A DNA stretch of 64,000 bases from Mercenaria mercenaria (Eukaryota; Mollusca; Bivalvia; Venerida; Veneridae), in contig NC_069365.1 in assembly GCF_021730395.1 (NCBI RefSeq), forward strand, positions 24,030,001 through 24,094,000, given 5' to 3'. This document shows, one piece after another, positions 50,468 to 61,551 of this stretch. A program made the translations under genes and the position numbers. The notes beneath the pieces were generated by a model. That model worked only from the letters and a program-made list of their open reading frames with translations. It had not been told where the DNA came from and searched no databases. Positions within the stretch are counted from its first letter, which is position 1. The number at the start of each line of letters is the position of its first letter.

Positions 50468-52084
50468 TTCAATTGATCTTTGAAATCTGAAATTTGCTCA
50501 GAATGATTGACTTGCTTGAATGTAGGTCAAGTTCGAATATGGGTCATCTGGGGTCAAAAACTAGGTCACTAGGTCATATCAAAGAAAAACCTTGTGTATG
50601 CAATAGGGACTGCATTTTACACCAGATCTTCATGAAATTTGATCAGAATATTTGTCTGGATGAAATGTAGATCAGGTTTGAATATGGGTCATCTTGGGTC
50701 AAAAAAAGGTCACCTGGTCAAATTAATGAAAAACCTTGTGTACGCAATAGGGGCTGCATTTTAGACTGGATATTCATAAAATTTAGTCAGAATGATTGAC
50801 TTGATGAAATTTAGGCCACATTCAAATGTGGGTCAACTTGGGTCGAAAGCTAGGTCACTAGGTCAAATCAAAGATGTGCGATAGAGGCTGTATTTTTCAA
50901 TTGATCTCCATGAAATTTGCTCAGAATGATTGTCTTGATAAAATCTAGGTCAATTTCGAATATGGGTCATCTGGGTTCAAAAACTATGTTACTAGGCCAT
51001 ATCAAAGAAAAACCTTGTGTATGCAGTAGGGGCTGCATTTTACACCGGATCTTCAAGAAATTTGATCAGAATGTTTGTCTGGATGAAAAGTCAAGTTTGA
51101 ATATGGGTCATCTTGTGTCAAAAACTAGGTCATCTGGTCAAATTAAAGAAAAACCTTGTGCATGCAATAGGGGCTGCTTTTTACACTGGATATTCATAAT
51201 ATTTAGTCAGAATGACTGCCGTGATAAAATCTAGGTCAAATAAAGGTCATCTAGGGTCAAATACTAGTCAGAATGGTTGATTGGTGAAATCTAGGTCAAG
51301 TTCAAACATAGGTCATCCGGAGTCAAAAACTTTTGTACGCAATAGAGGCTGCATTTTACACTGGATATTCATAAAATTTAACCAGAATTGCTGCTTTGAT
51401 GAAATGTTGGTCAGGTTTGAATATCGGTAATCTGGGGTCAAAAACTAGGTTGTAAGGTCAAATCAAAGAAAAACATTCTGTCACTAGGTCATATCAAAGT
51501 AAAACCTTGTGTATGTGATAGAGGCTGTATTTTTCATTGATCTTCATGACATTTGGTCAGAATGATTGCCTTGATGAAATTTAGGTCAAGTTCGAATATG
51601 GGTCATCTCGGGTCAAAACTAGGTCAAATCAAAGAAAAACATTGTGTATGCGATAGAAGCCGTATTTTTCAATTGATCTTCATGATATATTTTTCAGAAT
51701 GATTGCCTTGATGAAATTTAGGTCGGGTTCGAAAATTGGTCATCTGGGGTTAAAAACTAGGTCACTAGGTCAAATCAAAGAAAGACCTTGTGTATGCGAT
51801 AGAGGCTGTATTTTTCAATTGATCTTCATGAAATTTGGTCAGAATAATTGCCTTGATGAAATGTAGGTCAAGTTGAATATGGGTCATCTGGGGTCAAAAA
51901 CTAGGTTACTAGGTCATGTCAAAGAAAATACTTGTTTAAACTCAAGAGACTGCATTTTTTGGTACAATCCTAATGAAATTTAGCCAGAATATTTGTTTCC
52001 ATGAAATCACTAGGTCAAACATGTTTACACTGTTATGGTGTGTTTCTCAGATGAGCAACCTAGGGCCATCTTGGCCCTCTTGTT

Positions 52085-52640
52085 CATTTTAAGTGCATGA
52101 AACTTTGTTAGAATGTTTGTCTGCATGAAATCTCGGATTAACTTTTATCTTGGTCACGTGGGGTTAAAAACTAGGTCACCAGGCAAATCAAAGAATAAGT
52201 TGTTAACATTCTAGGGGCCACTATTTTTATTCTATTTTTATAAAAACTTGGTCAGAATGTTTTTATCATAAAGTCTTGGATGGTTTCGAATCCGGGTCAC
52301 GTTGGGCCAAAAACTAGGCCACTAAGTCAAATCAAAGGAAAAGCTTGTATACACTCTAGAGGCCACCTTTTTACTCCAATCTTCCCGAAACATCAGAATG
52401 TTTGTTTTTATGGAATCTTGCACAGGCACGAATCTTAGTCTAGTTTGTTCAAAAACTAGGTCATTAGGTCAAATCAAAGAAAATACTTGTTTACATCAAG
52501 AGACCACATTTTTGGTCCAATCTTAATAAAAAAAATTGGTCAGAATATTTGTTTCCATGAAATCACTAGGTCAAACACGTTTACACTGTTATGATGTGTT
52601 TCTCAGGTGAGCGACCTAGGGCCATCTTGGCCCTCTTGTT
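52085..52640 (+). mobile_element. Family B element, 5'-truncated
   Basis: Units carry GGTCACGTGGGG and CACTAAGTCAAATCAAAGGA. It ends CAGGTGAGCGACCTAGGGCC, hairpin, CTCTTGTT. The words at the start match the interior of the element at 12421, so the 5' half was lost at the junction with the preceding element. Confidence 0.65.
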
Positions 52641-53333
52641 CACTGGATATTTCATGAAATTTAATCGGGATAATTGCCACGATGAAGTCTAGGTGAAGTT
52701 TGATTATTAGTCAACTGGAGCCAAATGCTAGGTGAGCCCTGGTGCTTTTCAGGTTCATATGCCAAGGTCACTTGGGTCTAAACATTGAAAACAGTTTCCG
52801 TAGCATTTGCTAAGAAGCCTTTAACATAAACCCTTTAAACTTGGTGGGATGACTGGCCAAATGGAGTAGAAAATGCCTGTTGCTTTTAAGATCAATAGAT
52901 TAAAGGTTAAAGATGCAGCAGCTGGAATGATTCCGCTCTGTTTCATTCTTTAAAAGATACAGAAACAATTACAGAGGGGGCCTCCGTGGCCGAGTGGTTA
53001 AGGTCGCCGACTTCAAATTACTTGCCCTTCACCGATGTGGGTTCGAGCCTCACTCGGGGCGTTGAAATCTTCATGTGAAGAAGCCATCCAGCTGGCTCAA
53101 GGAAGGTCGTTGGTTCTACCCAGGTGCCCGCTCATAATGAAATAATGCACGGAGGGGCACCTTGGGTCTTCCTCCACCATCAAAGCTGGAAAGCCGCCAT
53201 ATGACCTATAATTGTGTCGGTGCAACGTTTAACACAATAAACAATTACAGAACAGTTTCTTCAGTCACACTTTCAGCAAGCTTATTCCAGATATTCCTCA
53301 GGTGAGCCACATAAAACCATTTGGTCCTCTTGT
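52641..53333 (+). mobile_element. decayed family B element split by a SINE
   Basis: The stretch begins with a worn unit and ends CAGGTGAGCCACATAAAACC, ATTTGGTCCTCTTGTT. The SINE at 52976-53238 lies inside. Confidence 0.5.
52976..53238 (+). mobile_element. tRNA-derived SINE with 13-bp target duplication
   Basis: The head has the A box GTGGCCGAGTGGTTAAGG, a long variable-arm-like centre and the B box GGGTTCGAGCCTC, closing GGGGC; this is tRNA-Ser/Leu-like. The body contains AAGAAGCCATCCAGCTGGCT and GGTTCTACCCAGGTGCCC, and ends near GTGCAACGTTTAACACAAT. AAACAATTACAGA flanks both sides (52963-52975, 53239-53251). It may be the RUDI-type V-SINE described from clams; this is recollection, not checked. 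Confidence 0.9.
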
Positions 53334-53369
53334 TTCAAACCTTAAAAATGCGAAATCAAGAAAAAAATC

Positions 53370-53456
53370 ATGCCCATGTTGGGATTTGAAACTGGGCCGC
53401 TGTGGCAATAAAAAATTTCCCGCTTTCTTGACCAGTGCACCACAGAGAAACGGTTA
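53370..53456 (-). tRNA. tRNA-like relic, minus strand
   Basis: The minus strand reads CTGTGGTGCACTGGTCAAGA (A-box-like), then an AT-rich centre and CAGTTTCAAATCCCAACATG (B-box-like with weak T-arm). There is no proper anticodon stem. It is likely a Pol III-promoter relic of a repeat, similar in style to that at 3660. Confidence 0.4.
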
Positions 53457-54500
53457 GATATAAAGTTTTGTAATTAAGGCATTTTACATTCAGTACCCCA
53501 TTATAAACACTTTTCACTTTTGAATGGAAAAATAAGAAAAACAGCTAATTGTAATGTGTTTTCATATCATTCATATCAACACAAGTTCTACTTGTTTTGT
53601 AAGCTACGATAGGATAGCATTTATCTGTTGTACGATGTAACGCGGATAACTAAAATATGTCCAGGTATTTATTGTATTCACTGAGTTCAGGAATTTCATC
53701 TTTTGAAAGATACAGGCATTTGTGCTTTAAATGATTTTATATCAGGTCCTTAGTTATTATCTTAACATTGTAAACTCAGCTACTGTGCAAACAACTTCTA
53801 AATATATTGCAACACACATATGCTATAAAATTTGCAAGTGGACTACCGCTGTAGATTAAGTGAAAATGCCATTTTCTACCAAAAAGTACATGTATGAATA
53901 AGGACAAATTTTCACAGAATGTGGTATATTCGTTTGAACTGACACAGTAGTAAAATCCAAAACTTGATCATAGATAGTCTTTCAGTGAATAACACGGGCC
54001 TTTCTCGTTACATCAGACGTAAATAATAGTGGTCTGTTAAACTGGAACAAACTTACTTTACACCCTTTAGTTATCATTATAACAAGAACGGTGGTAAGGA
54101 TTGGCTGATGGGGAGAATGAAGGCCAACATATAAATGACCAGTTAAGCATCTCAGAACGCACGAAAGTTTTGGTCAGGGAAAATTGGAAAGGCAGGGAAT
54201 TGATTTTCTGTGCTTTGTGGGAACCCTGGACAAGTTTATCTATAGGAAGTGATCATTTCCTTAAAATCATGAAAACCTATAACTACTGTTTCTAATTGGC
54301 AATATGTTCTAAAAGAGTGTTAAAGGAGTATGAATTAGGGTATACTGAAGTGAACTTCTTCAAAATCTGATACTGCTAACTTCTGAGAGAATAGAAACAG
54401 CCCAAATCCTAATAGAGAAACAGATTTGGTCATTTTGAGTTAAAGTAATGTCCAAAATCGTATACTGATCACTTTGTTTTTACTGATTAACATTTCCATT
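53457..54500. other. no gene supported
   Basis: A 64-codon frame at 54101-54295 starts only with TTG and shows no domain. The rest is AT-rich unique-looking sequence. Confidence 0.4.
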
Positions 54501-54503
54501 TTT

Positions 54504-55444
54504 AGCTCACCAGAGGACGAATTGCTCAAGGTGAGCTGTTTTAACCAGTAACTGTCCGGCGTCCGGCTGTTAACACTCTAGAGGCCACAGTTGTGACACA
54601 ATCTTTAAGTAAAGTTCGAAACTGGGTTAGGTCATCCGGTCAAATTAAAGGAAAAACTTATCAACACTTTTGAGGCCACATTTAAGACCCTATCTTCATG
54701 AAACTTGGTCAGAATGTTTATCTTGATGATTTCTAGGTAAAGATCGAAACCGGGGTATGAGGCTTCAAAAACTAGGTCACCCGCTTAAATCAAAGGAAAA
54801 ACTTGTTAACACTGCAGAGGCCACATTTCTGATCCTATCTTCATGAAACTTGGTCAAAATGTTTATCTTGACGATTCCAATGCCAGGTTTGAATCTGAGT
54901 GATGTGGATTCAATAACTAGGTCACTCGCTCAAATCAAAGGAAAAGCTTATTAACACTCTAGAGGTCACACTTATGATCCTAAATATCTTCATGACGCTC
55001 GGTCAGAATGTCTATCTTGATGACCCCCCGCCAAGTTTGAAACTAGATCATGTTGGGTCAAAAACTAGGTCACCCTCTCAAATTGAAGGAACGATTGTTA
55101 ACATCCTAGAGGCCACATTAATGACCCTGTCTTCTTGAAAGTTGATCAGAATGTTTATCTTGATGATCCGTAGGTCAAGTCCGAATCTGGGCCATGTGGG
55201 GTCAAAAACTAGGTCACGTGCTCAAATCACATGAAAAGCTTGTTCACACTAGAGACCACATTTATGATCCTGTCTTCATTAAACGTGGTCAGAATGGTTA
55301 TCTTGATGATCTCTACGCCATGTTCGAATCTGGGTCATGTTGGTTCAAAAACTAGGTCACCCGGTCAAATAAAATGAAAAGCGCTAGAGGATCTAGGCCT
55401 AATTACTAATGTGAGCGATCCAGGGTCATTATGACCCGCTTGTT
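54504..55444 (+). mobile_element. Family B Helentron/HINE-like element, about six units
   Basis: The head AGCTCACCAGAGGACGAATT folds with GCTCAAGGTGAGCT. A short GTCCGGCGTCCGG tract follows, then units with AACTTGGTCAGAATGTTTATC and ACTAGGTCACCC. It ends GTGAGCGATCCAGGGTCATTATGACCC hairpin and GCTTGTT. Confidence 0.75.
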
Positions 55445-56165
55445 TATCATTTTCATACCCCAGATACAAAATATAAGGGGTCTTTATATTTGATCCATTA
55501 GTCCGTTCCATATCTTCTTAACTGCTGCTGAAGACTTTTGTAAAATTAGCATCAACTGTCATCCTCATCAAGACGACAAAAATCTCTAAGTGTAAGGTCA
55601 AGGTCACACTTGGGAAGTCGATGGTCAAATAGCTTAACTTCGTGTACGCTCCACTCCATAACTTGTAAATCACTGAAAAGATTCTTTTATAAATCTACCA
55701 TTAATTGTTATTCTCATCAAGACGGCATGCAGACCACACAACAAAGGCCACTAGGCCAAAAGTCAGACTTGGAGGTCATATGGAAGATTTCCATAAAACT
55801 AGCATCAGTACCTGATCAAGACAACATAAACAGCGCAAAATACAGATGACTATGACCAAGGCCAATGTTACACTGGAAGGTCAAAGGTAGAATAGTTAAA
55901 TTCCGTGCCCATACGATATTGTCTAAACCGCTTGAAATATTTTCATAAACATAGCGTTTGTTGTTCACATAAGCCAATCTAGGTGCATAGCACATGATCC
56001 GGGTCAGTAAGTTCAAGGTTAATGTCATACTTAGAGGTCAAATAGCTATAATGCAAGTTCACTGCACATTTTCTAAACCGTTAGAATGATCTCTTCTTAA
56101 ACCCATCAAGACGAGATGCAGAGTCGACAACAAAGGCCATTTGGTCCACTAGATAACTAATTAAT
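55445..56165. repeat. 'family H'-type degenerate repeat
   Basis: GGTCAAGGTCACACTTGG, CATCAAGACG.CATGCAGA and ACTGGAAGGTCAAAGGTAGA words recur three to four times about every 180 bp. The frames on both strands are artefacts. Confidence 0.5.
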
Positions 56166-56269
56166 GTAGTGCTTTCAGCACGAAGTTAGTGTTGAAAATA
56201 AATTATTTTCGCGAGCAGTTTTCGCTGTACAACAACTGGAATTTGGTACAAGCTTAGAGCCCATACCTG

Positions 56270-56690
56270 TCTCTTCTGGAGTTCCGCAGTGGTCCGTGCT
56301 TGGGCCCCTGCTCTTCCATGCATATATAAATGACCTCCCACAAAATATCCAGTATAAAGTTCGTCTATATGCAGATGACACTGTTAATACCCTCCAAAAT
56401 GACCATAAAACAGAAAATCGGGAGTTGTACTGGGATATGCGCTTTTGAACGTTTATTTTATAGATGAAAAGAGCGCTATAAAAAAAAAACTGGTAATTTA
56501 AAATAATAATAATAACAATAATGATATGGAATTCAATCTCTCGAAGTGTCAAGTTATCCACGTAACAAGACGAAAACATCATATTCTCTCCCAATACTAC
56601 CTACATAATATGCTACTAGAATCTGTCACTTCAGCAAAATACCTTGGCGTGAATATCTCAAACGATCTCTCGTGGAAGAATGTAGTCAGC
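56270..56690 (+). pseudogene. LINE reverse-transcriptase fragment
   Basis: The translation shows [20 protein letters not shown], then VRLYADDTV (YADD catalytic motif), a break with an AT-rich insertion at about 56405-56525, then MEFNLSKCQVIHVTRRK and AKYLGVNISNDLSWKN. These are consecutive landmarks of a Jockey/CR1-type reverse transcriptase. The glycine of GVPQGS is replaced by Trp. The frame changes at the AT-rich insertion, so the copy is dead. Confidence 0.75.
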
Positions 56691-56691
56691 T

Positions 56692-57110
56692 TTGCTGTAC
56701 GGTTCCGAGACATGGAAGCACTCCAAGAGAGTTGAACACAAGCTCCAAGTCTTCATCAACAACAGTTACTGCCTTAATTCGCAGAATCCTGAAAATAAGG
56801 TGCCCTAAGAGGATTTCAAAAGAAGAGCTCTGGACGAGGACCAAGCAGAAGTCAGTGATACTCACCATCGAAGAGAGAAAGTGGCGATGGCTGGATCACA
56901 TTCTGCGAAGAGAACAGACAACCATCACCCATCAAGCTCTTGTCTGGAACCCACAGGGAAAACGAAAACGAGGTCGGCCAGCACAGACCTGGAGAAGAAC
57001 CCTGGACGCTGAGCTCAGACAGTCAGGCTTTCATGGGGCGAGGCAAAGAAGAAGGCAGAAGACAGAGACGACTGGAGGACAGTGGTGAAGGCCCTTATAA
57101 AGGTTAACTT
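56692..57110 (+). pseudogene. RTE/craniofacial-type LINE C-terminal fragment
   Basis: The part starts abruptly with LYGSETWKHSKRVEHKLQVF (other frame), then RRILKIRCPKRISKEELWTR, EERKWRWLDHILRREQ and KRKRGRPAQTWRRTLDAEL, typical of the extreme C-terminus of endonuclease-reverse transcriptases of RTE type. It belongs to a LINE family different from the sequence just before it. One frame shift separates the first two motifs. Confidence 0.75.
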
Positions 57111-57154
57111 CAAACCCCTTAAGCGGCAAACCAGACCCTCGTCAGACCACAGCC

Positions 57155-58590
57155 GTACAAGTTTACAAGTTTATTTTGAAGTCAAGGCCCTTATGGGCAT
57201 CTGACATAAACATAACAAACAATGTAACATACAACATGGCATATGAAACAAGATGCCATTATTGTGAACAGTGTACAAGGAGGATGAGAAATGTTATTAA
57301 GGTAGTGGACCCGGAATCACAATTGGTAATCTATAAACCCTCTAAATAATCTACAAGCCCAAGAAAAACACGTAAACACTCGGTTATTACCAAGTTTGAT
57401 TACGGGTCCATCACCCCAAAACTAGCAAATTATCTGAAACTAGACATTATATTTTCACAGAAAAACTGCCAATTTAAGTAAAGTCGAGGATGAGAAATGT
57501 TATTAAGGTAGGGGGCCCGGAAACACAATTGGCAAACTATAAACCCTCTAAATAATCTGCACTCAAATAATGCCAAGCCGCTTGATGAGAACAAGCAAAC
57601 ACTCGGTTATTATCAAGTTTAATTACAGGTCCATCGCCTCAAAACTAGCAAATGATCTAAAACTAGACATTATGTTTTTACAAAAGACTGCCAATTTAAG
57701 TAAAGTCATTCTATCTTCGCAATTCATAAGTTTGGAGAATTTAAAAGCATTATGACGTTTAAAGTAGTAGTCATCAGTATATTTTTTTCTAACAGAATGT
57801 ACAATTAAAGAGGTAATGAAATTCATCGCCTAACAGGTTATTATTACATAATTGACAGCTTCTTTGTTCTCTAGCAATATTATAAAATCTTCCTTTTTCT
57901 ATAGGTAGTTTATGATTCGTGCACCTGAATTTACATAGTGTAACAGCAAGATCATTTGGCAGAAGTTTGAAATATTTTTCAAATACAAATTCTTGTTTAT
58001 ACATTCTGTAATTCAAACATTTACTTGAATTATTAACAATACTGTTCCAGTTTTGTATAAACTGGTCGTTAAGCCCGGAGTTAACAATCCTTTTAAATGA
58101 GCTAAACGATAGAGTTTTTTGTTTAAACCAATAATTGGACATACCCAGATTATTTAAATTATCTCGAACAAAGGAGGTCCAACTAAATTTATTATCCAAT
58201 CTTTCATGCAGAAAAGGTGATGTTCTATATATAATATTGCAAATTATATCTTCCTTGGAATTCACAAGCTTACACCAATAATTTAAAACTCTACTTTTGA
58301 TACGATTAGAAAGTGGTGTAATACCAAGTTCTCCATATAACATAAAGTAAGGTGTGCTCTGCTTCAGATTCAAAATATATTTAAGATATTTCAATTGAAA
58401 TTTGTCAATAATATCAAAGTTTTCAATTCCCCATACTTCCGAGCTATATAAAAGAACAGGTGCGACCATGGTGTCAAATAGTTGCAGTTGCATATCAATA
58501 GGCAAGTGTAATTTTCTAGACTTTTTAATAACAGAAAACATGGCTTTGCGGGTTTGATCAATCAAATAGGTTTCGGTTTTACTGTAAGAT
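57155..58590 (-). pseudogene. LINE 3' part: reverse-transcriptase C-terminus with zf-RVT-like Cys motif
   Basis: A 258-codon minus-strand frame (58565-57789) begins at MIDQTRKAMFSVIKKSRKLH and contains VAPVLLYSSEVWGIENFD, the usual region after the palm, and ends with RSCQLCNNNLLGDEFHYLFN and C, a Cys/His knuckle like zf-RVT. The 3' UTR toward 57155 contains a duplicated segment and ends near an ACTTGTAAACTTGTA tail. It is 5'-truncated. The intact 258 codons suggest moderate age. It is probably an I/Nimb- or L1-like clade; not determined. Confidence 0.65.
57284..57707. repeat. two-copy tandem duplication, about 205-bp unit, in the LINE 3' region
   Basis: GGATGAGAAATGTTATTAAG through ACTGCCAATTTAAGTAAAGTC occurs twice, with about 12 percent divergence and a small insertion in the second copy. 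Confidence 0.85.
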
Positions 58591-58662
58591 AGCTACGAAG
58601 TCTGTTTCTCCATATCACACAAACCCAAATAGAAAAACAATCCAAAGACGGACAGTACTTTT

Positions 58663-59562
58663 CCCAGCCAACATTCTATATCGGCCCGATATCAAACCGA
58701 CGTCGTTGTCTATAACGGCCCGATATCGGCTTCAATGCCGGCTGCAAATAGGAATGATGTCGGCCCAATGTCGATAGACGATAACGGGCCGACATCATAA
58801 TGACATTGGTCCGATATTGGCAAATGATATTTCGCCAACATCAAAATGATTTCGGCCCAATATTGGCAGATCATATCGTGGTCGCGAAATAGTGTGACAC
58901 GAAATGCTATATCAACGTTTTCTTAAAGTATACACTTTATAAATTCTCAAAGTAATTTTCTTGAGAACTCGTGTGTTTCGCATCAAGTGTATGACGCATT
59001 TATGATTTTATCGATATAATAATTTTCACAGCTATGTACTGCATGTTTTATACAGTTACGTAAGCTTTCTGTATATTCTTAACACTATTAGAATTGCTCA
59101 GTTAGAATTATAAACATATTTATTTTTAATTTTTTGTAAATATAAATATTTTCATGGCGGCATTTTACATAAAAATAAAAATGCATCTTAATTATTATCT
59201 CCCTTTATTACATATAAAATTTTGATAAATACCGTCTATAAATTTTGTTTGGAACCTAGTTTGATTCATTCTGGTATACATGTATATCGTATTTGCTTAA
59301 TAAATTAGCACACATAAACAATGAGATTACTTTTTCACTTCACGTTTTTCAATAATATTTTGAAAATTATAGTTATATTAGAGAATCCAATATCGGCCCG
59401 ATGTCAATCCGACGTAAGAAGTAGTTACACTGATTGATGTCGATCTACCGATTTCAATATTTTGCGGCACTACATCGGTCCGACGTCGGCCCTACATCGG
59501 CACATTTTGCCGACATTCCGACATTATACCTATATCGGGCCGATATAGTCATGCTGGCTGGG
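58663..59562. mobile_element. 900-bp TIR element with repeated TCGGCCCGATAT words
   Basis: Ends CCCAGCCAACATTCTATATC and, inverted, CCCAGCCAGCATGACTATAT are followed by CGGCCCGATAT on both sides, a TIR of about 30 bp. Subterminal regions (58680-58880 and 59390-59550) hold more than ten degenerate copies of ATCGGCCCGATAT, TCGGCCCAATA and similar words in both orientations. The middle is AT-rich. It is non-coding. The target duplication is unclear. Confidence 0.75.
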
Positions 59563-59564
59563 TG

Positions 59565-59895
59565 GCTATGTCCGACTTTGGCCGCACCTTCAGTGTCACT
59601 AATATGCTGACGCAGGCTAGATCTCCAACGCATTGACTCCCGACTCTAGATCTCTGTTATGTATAAAATCTCAAATCAGCTGGTTGCAATTCCCGTGGAA
59701 GATTATCTTACCCCCCTAACTAGGCAATCAAAGAATTATCATCCGCTGTCTTACAGGCTAATCTCTGCAACCACTGACTACAAGAAATACTCTTTTTCCC
59801 CAGGACTATAGTCCTATGAAATAATCTTTCACCTGACATTCTCTTTTTTCCAGCCCTTGAGCAGTTCAATGCCACTGTTTGCAACATTGGACACA
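59565..59895 (+). pseudogene. LINE reverse-transcriptase C-terminal fragment
   Basis: Read across frames it gives SVTNMLTQ, DSRLY, YKISNQLVAIPVEDYLTP-like and YRLISATTDYYK, FFPRTIVL and PALEQFNATVCNIGH. It is the same family as the minus-strand fragment at 63518-64000 (VAIPIVDYLTP, SYRLITATADYYK, LEQFSAAVC). There are several frame breaks. It begins directly at the end of the 900-bp TIR element. Confidence 0.65.
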
Positions 59896-60079
59896 CTTCA
59901 CCATAACGTTGCTTGTCATCCCTGTTTTTATCTTTTAAATCACTAACAAATTTTCCTTTCCCTTTTATTTTGGCCCGATTTTCTTTTATTTTCTTCATTA
60001 CAATCTTTGCGCCTTGACGCGCACGCAAGTATCTACGTCCCTGTAAAGGTTTAGACAGGAACGGAAGATAGATAGATGG

Positions 60080-60650
60080 ACGTCAAAATACTTTGGATTG
60101 GTCCAAACAGATAGACAATGTGTCTAGCAAGGCCACTAGAACACTGGGTTTCATACGTCGTAAACTTCCTTTGCCCAACAGGGGACAAGAGTTATATGGC
60201 ATACAAAACCTTGGTGAGGCCCCTAATTGAGTATGCGTCCCCAGTATGGAATCCATACACCCAACAAAATGCACAGAGGATTGAAAAGGTACATTGCACT
60301 GTGGCAAGATGAGCATGTAGGAAGTGGCGTAGAGTCTAGCTAGTCATGTGGGTGACATGTTGACCGAATTAGGTCTGGATAATTTAGAGCATATAAGAGA
60401 GGTCTCAAGTCTAACCTTTTTCTATAAGATACATAATAGTTTAGTCTATAAAATACATAATAGTTTAGTCTATATTGATAAGGATAGTGTACTGATCCCG
60501 ATTACAAGAATGTCACTCAGAACCATACGCAGTCACCCCTTTCAATACCATAGACCTTCTCCACATACAGGCCTGTCTGAGTCAACTGTCTTCATAAGTA
60601 CAGTGGACTCCTTTAAGAAGGCCATTATGTCAATGTAAATTAGTATAGCC
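60080..60650 (+). pseudogene. LINE reverse-transcriptase C-terminal fragment
   Basis: It contains DWSKQIDNVSSKATRTLGFI, YMAYKTLVRPLIEYASPVWN, QNAQRIEKVH, then SLTFFYKIHNSLV (repeated as a small internal duplication), RTIRSHPFQYHRP and FISTVDSFKKAIMSM ending in a stop. The layout is that of the 3' end of a Jockey/CR1-like ORF2. At least two frame changes are present. Confidence 0.7.
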
Positions 60651-61551
60651 TTGTACATAGTTTTAACAGGTTGTGTCGGCTACCCTTTTAAAACATGTAA
60701 TTTGGCTGTCAGAGCGATTTTGGCTTCAACATTACTTCTTTTATAAATTGTATTATATATGGGTAGGTGTTTTATCAACTTTTCTGACTGCTTAAATTGC
60801 CACCCGCATGACGTGATGATGAGTATTGATCGAAGTCATTAATGGATGAAAGAAAGAAAATGTTAAAAAGTGTTGTCAGGTCTCATTCATACATGTACAC
60901 GGGGGAGGAAGTGTTACAGGAGGGAGAGAGTTCTTCTGATAACCTGTCATGTTTTCTTCTGATAACTGTTACGGAGTTCCTGGAAAACGTTACAGAGTTC
61001 TTCTGATATCTGTATGACAAAACTAGGAATCGGTAGACGAAATTGTAATTATCAATCTTTAAAAAGAGAGAATGGGGTGTAAAACTAAAGTCTGATGATC
61101 AAGATTGCCCAATGTTTTGTGTTATGCGTCAGAAAAAAACTGTTTAGTCTAATAATTAGCGCCACTTCTTTGAAATCAAGACATTTTGAGTAAAATATCG
61201 AAATCGTTTTTTTGCTTATTCATACATATTAATCTACTCATGCACGTTTTTCATCCTCACCACACGCAGTAGCCCAATTTTAGTGTAAAGCTACAAACAT
61301 AAACCACTATCTAACAATTCTATGCCCGATTTTAGGACAATTCAATTCAATATTTATTTATTGTCGGTAAATAATATAGAAAATCTATCAGATAACTCTG
61401 ATCCTATGAATATTAATAGATAATTTAGTACTTATCAGATCGGCTACTATCATTTCATATTGCATATCATATTGCAATTTTACTGTCACTTTTTCGCATC
61501 GTTCTGCGAATTGGTTTCCAGTTCGCATATTAAGTCCGAGAAGTTGCGAAA
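60651..61551. other. no gene; short CAGTTATCAGA-type repeats
   Basis: GTTCTTCTGATAACCTGTCA-like words recur three times at 60930-61015. The region otherwise contains no domain. It probably holds the promoter of the exon at 61552, but no core element is evident. Confidence 0.35.

Larger units (their letters stand above)
47459..52084 (+). mobile_element. Family B composite array (outer element) with two nested insertions
   Basis: It starts with a decayed head (TGCTCACATGAACATTGCTC..AAGTGAG) and ends AGATGAGCAACCTAGGGCCA, hairpin, CTCTTGTT. The host unit is about 145 bp (GTGTATGCGATAGAGGCTGT, ATTTTTCAATTGATCTTCAT). A second head fragment (GTGATCGCTCGATGTCCGGC at 48009) lies within the array. 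The array is interrupted by a family C element (48073-49498) and a family G element (49640-50467); host units resume on the far side of each. Confidence 0.65.

Noticed and set aside
49517-50476. Chain of overlapping frames with LHMLIVLIEYTTPTDFGVTRSKVKVTGANVNF repeats, looking like a repeat protein
   Set aside because: This is the family G minisatellite read in one frame. There is no start signal or domain, and the unit length is not kept as a multiple of three across the array.
59720-60028. 102-codon minus-strand frame rich in Lys and Arg
   Set aside because: It overlaps the plus-strand LINE fragment and GAAAA-rich sequence. No domain.
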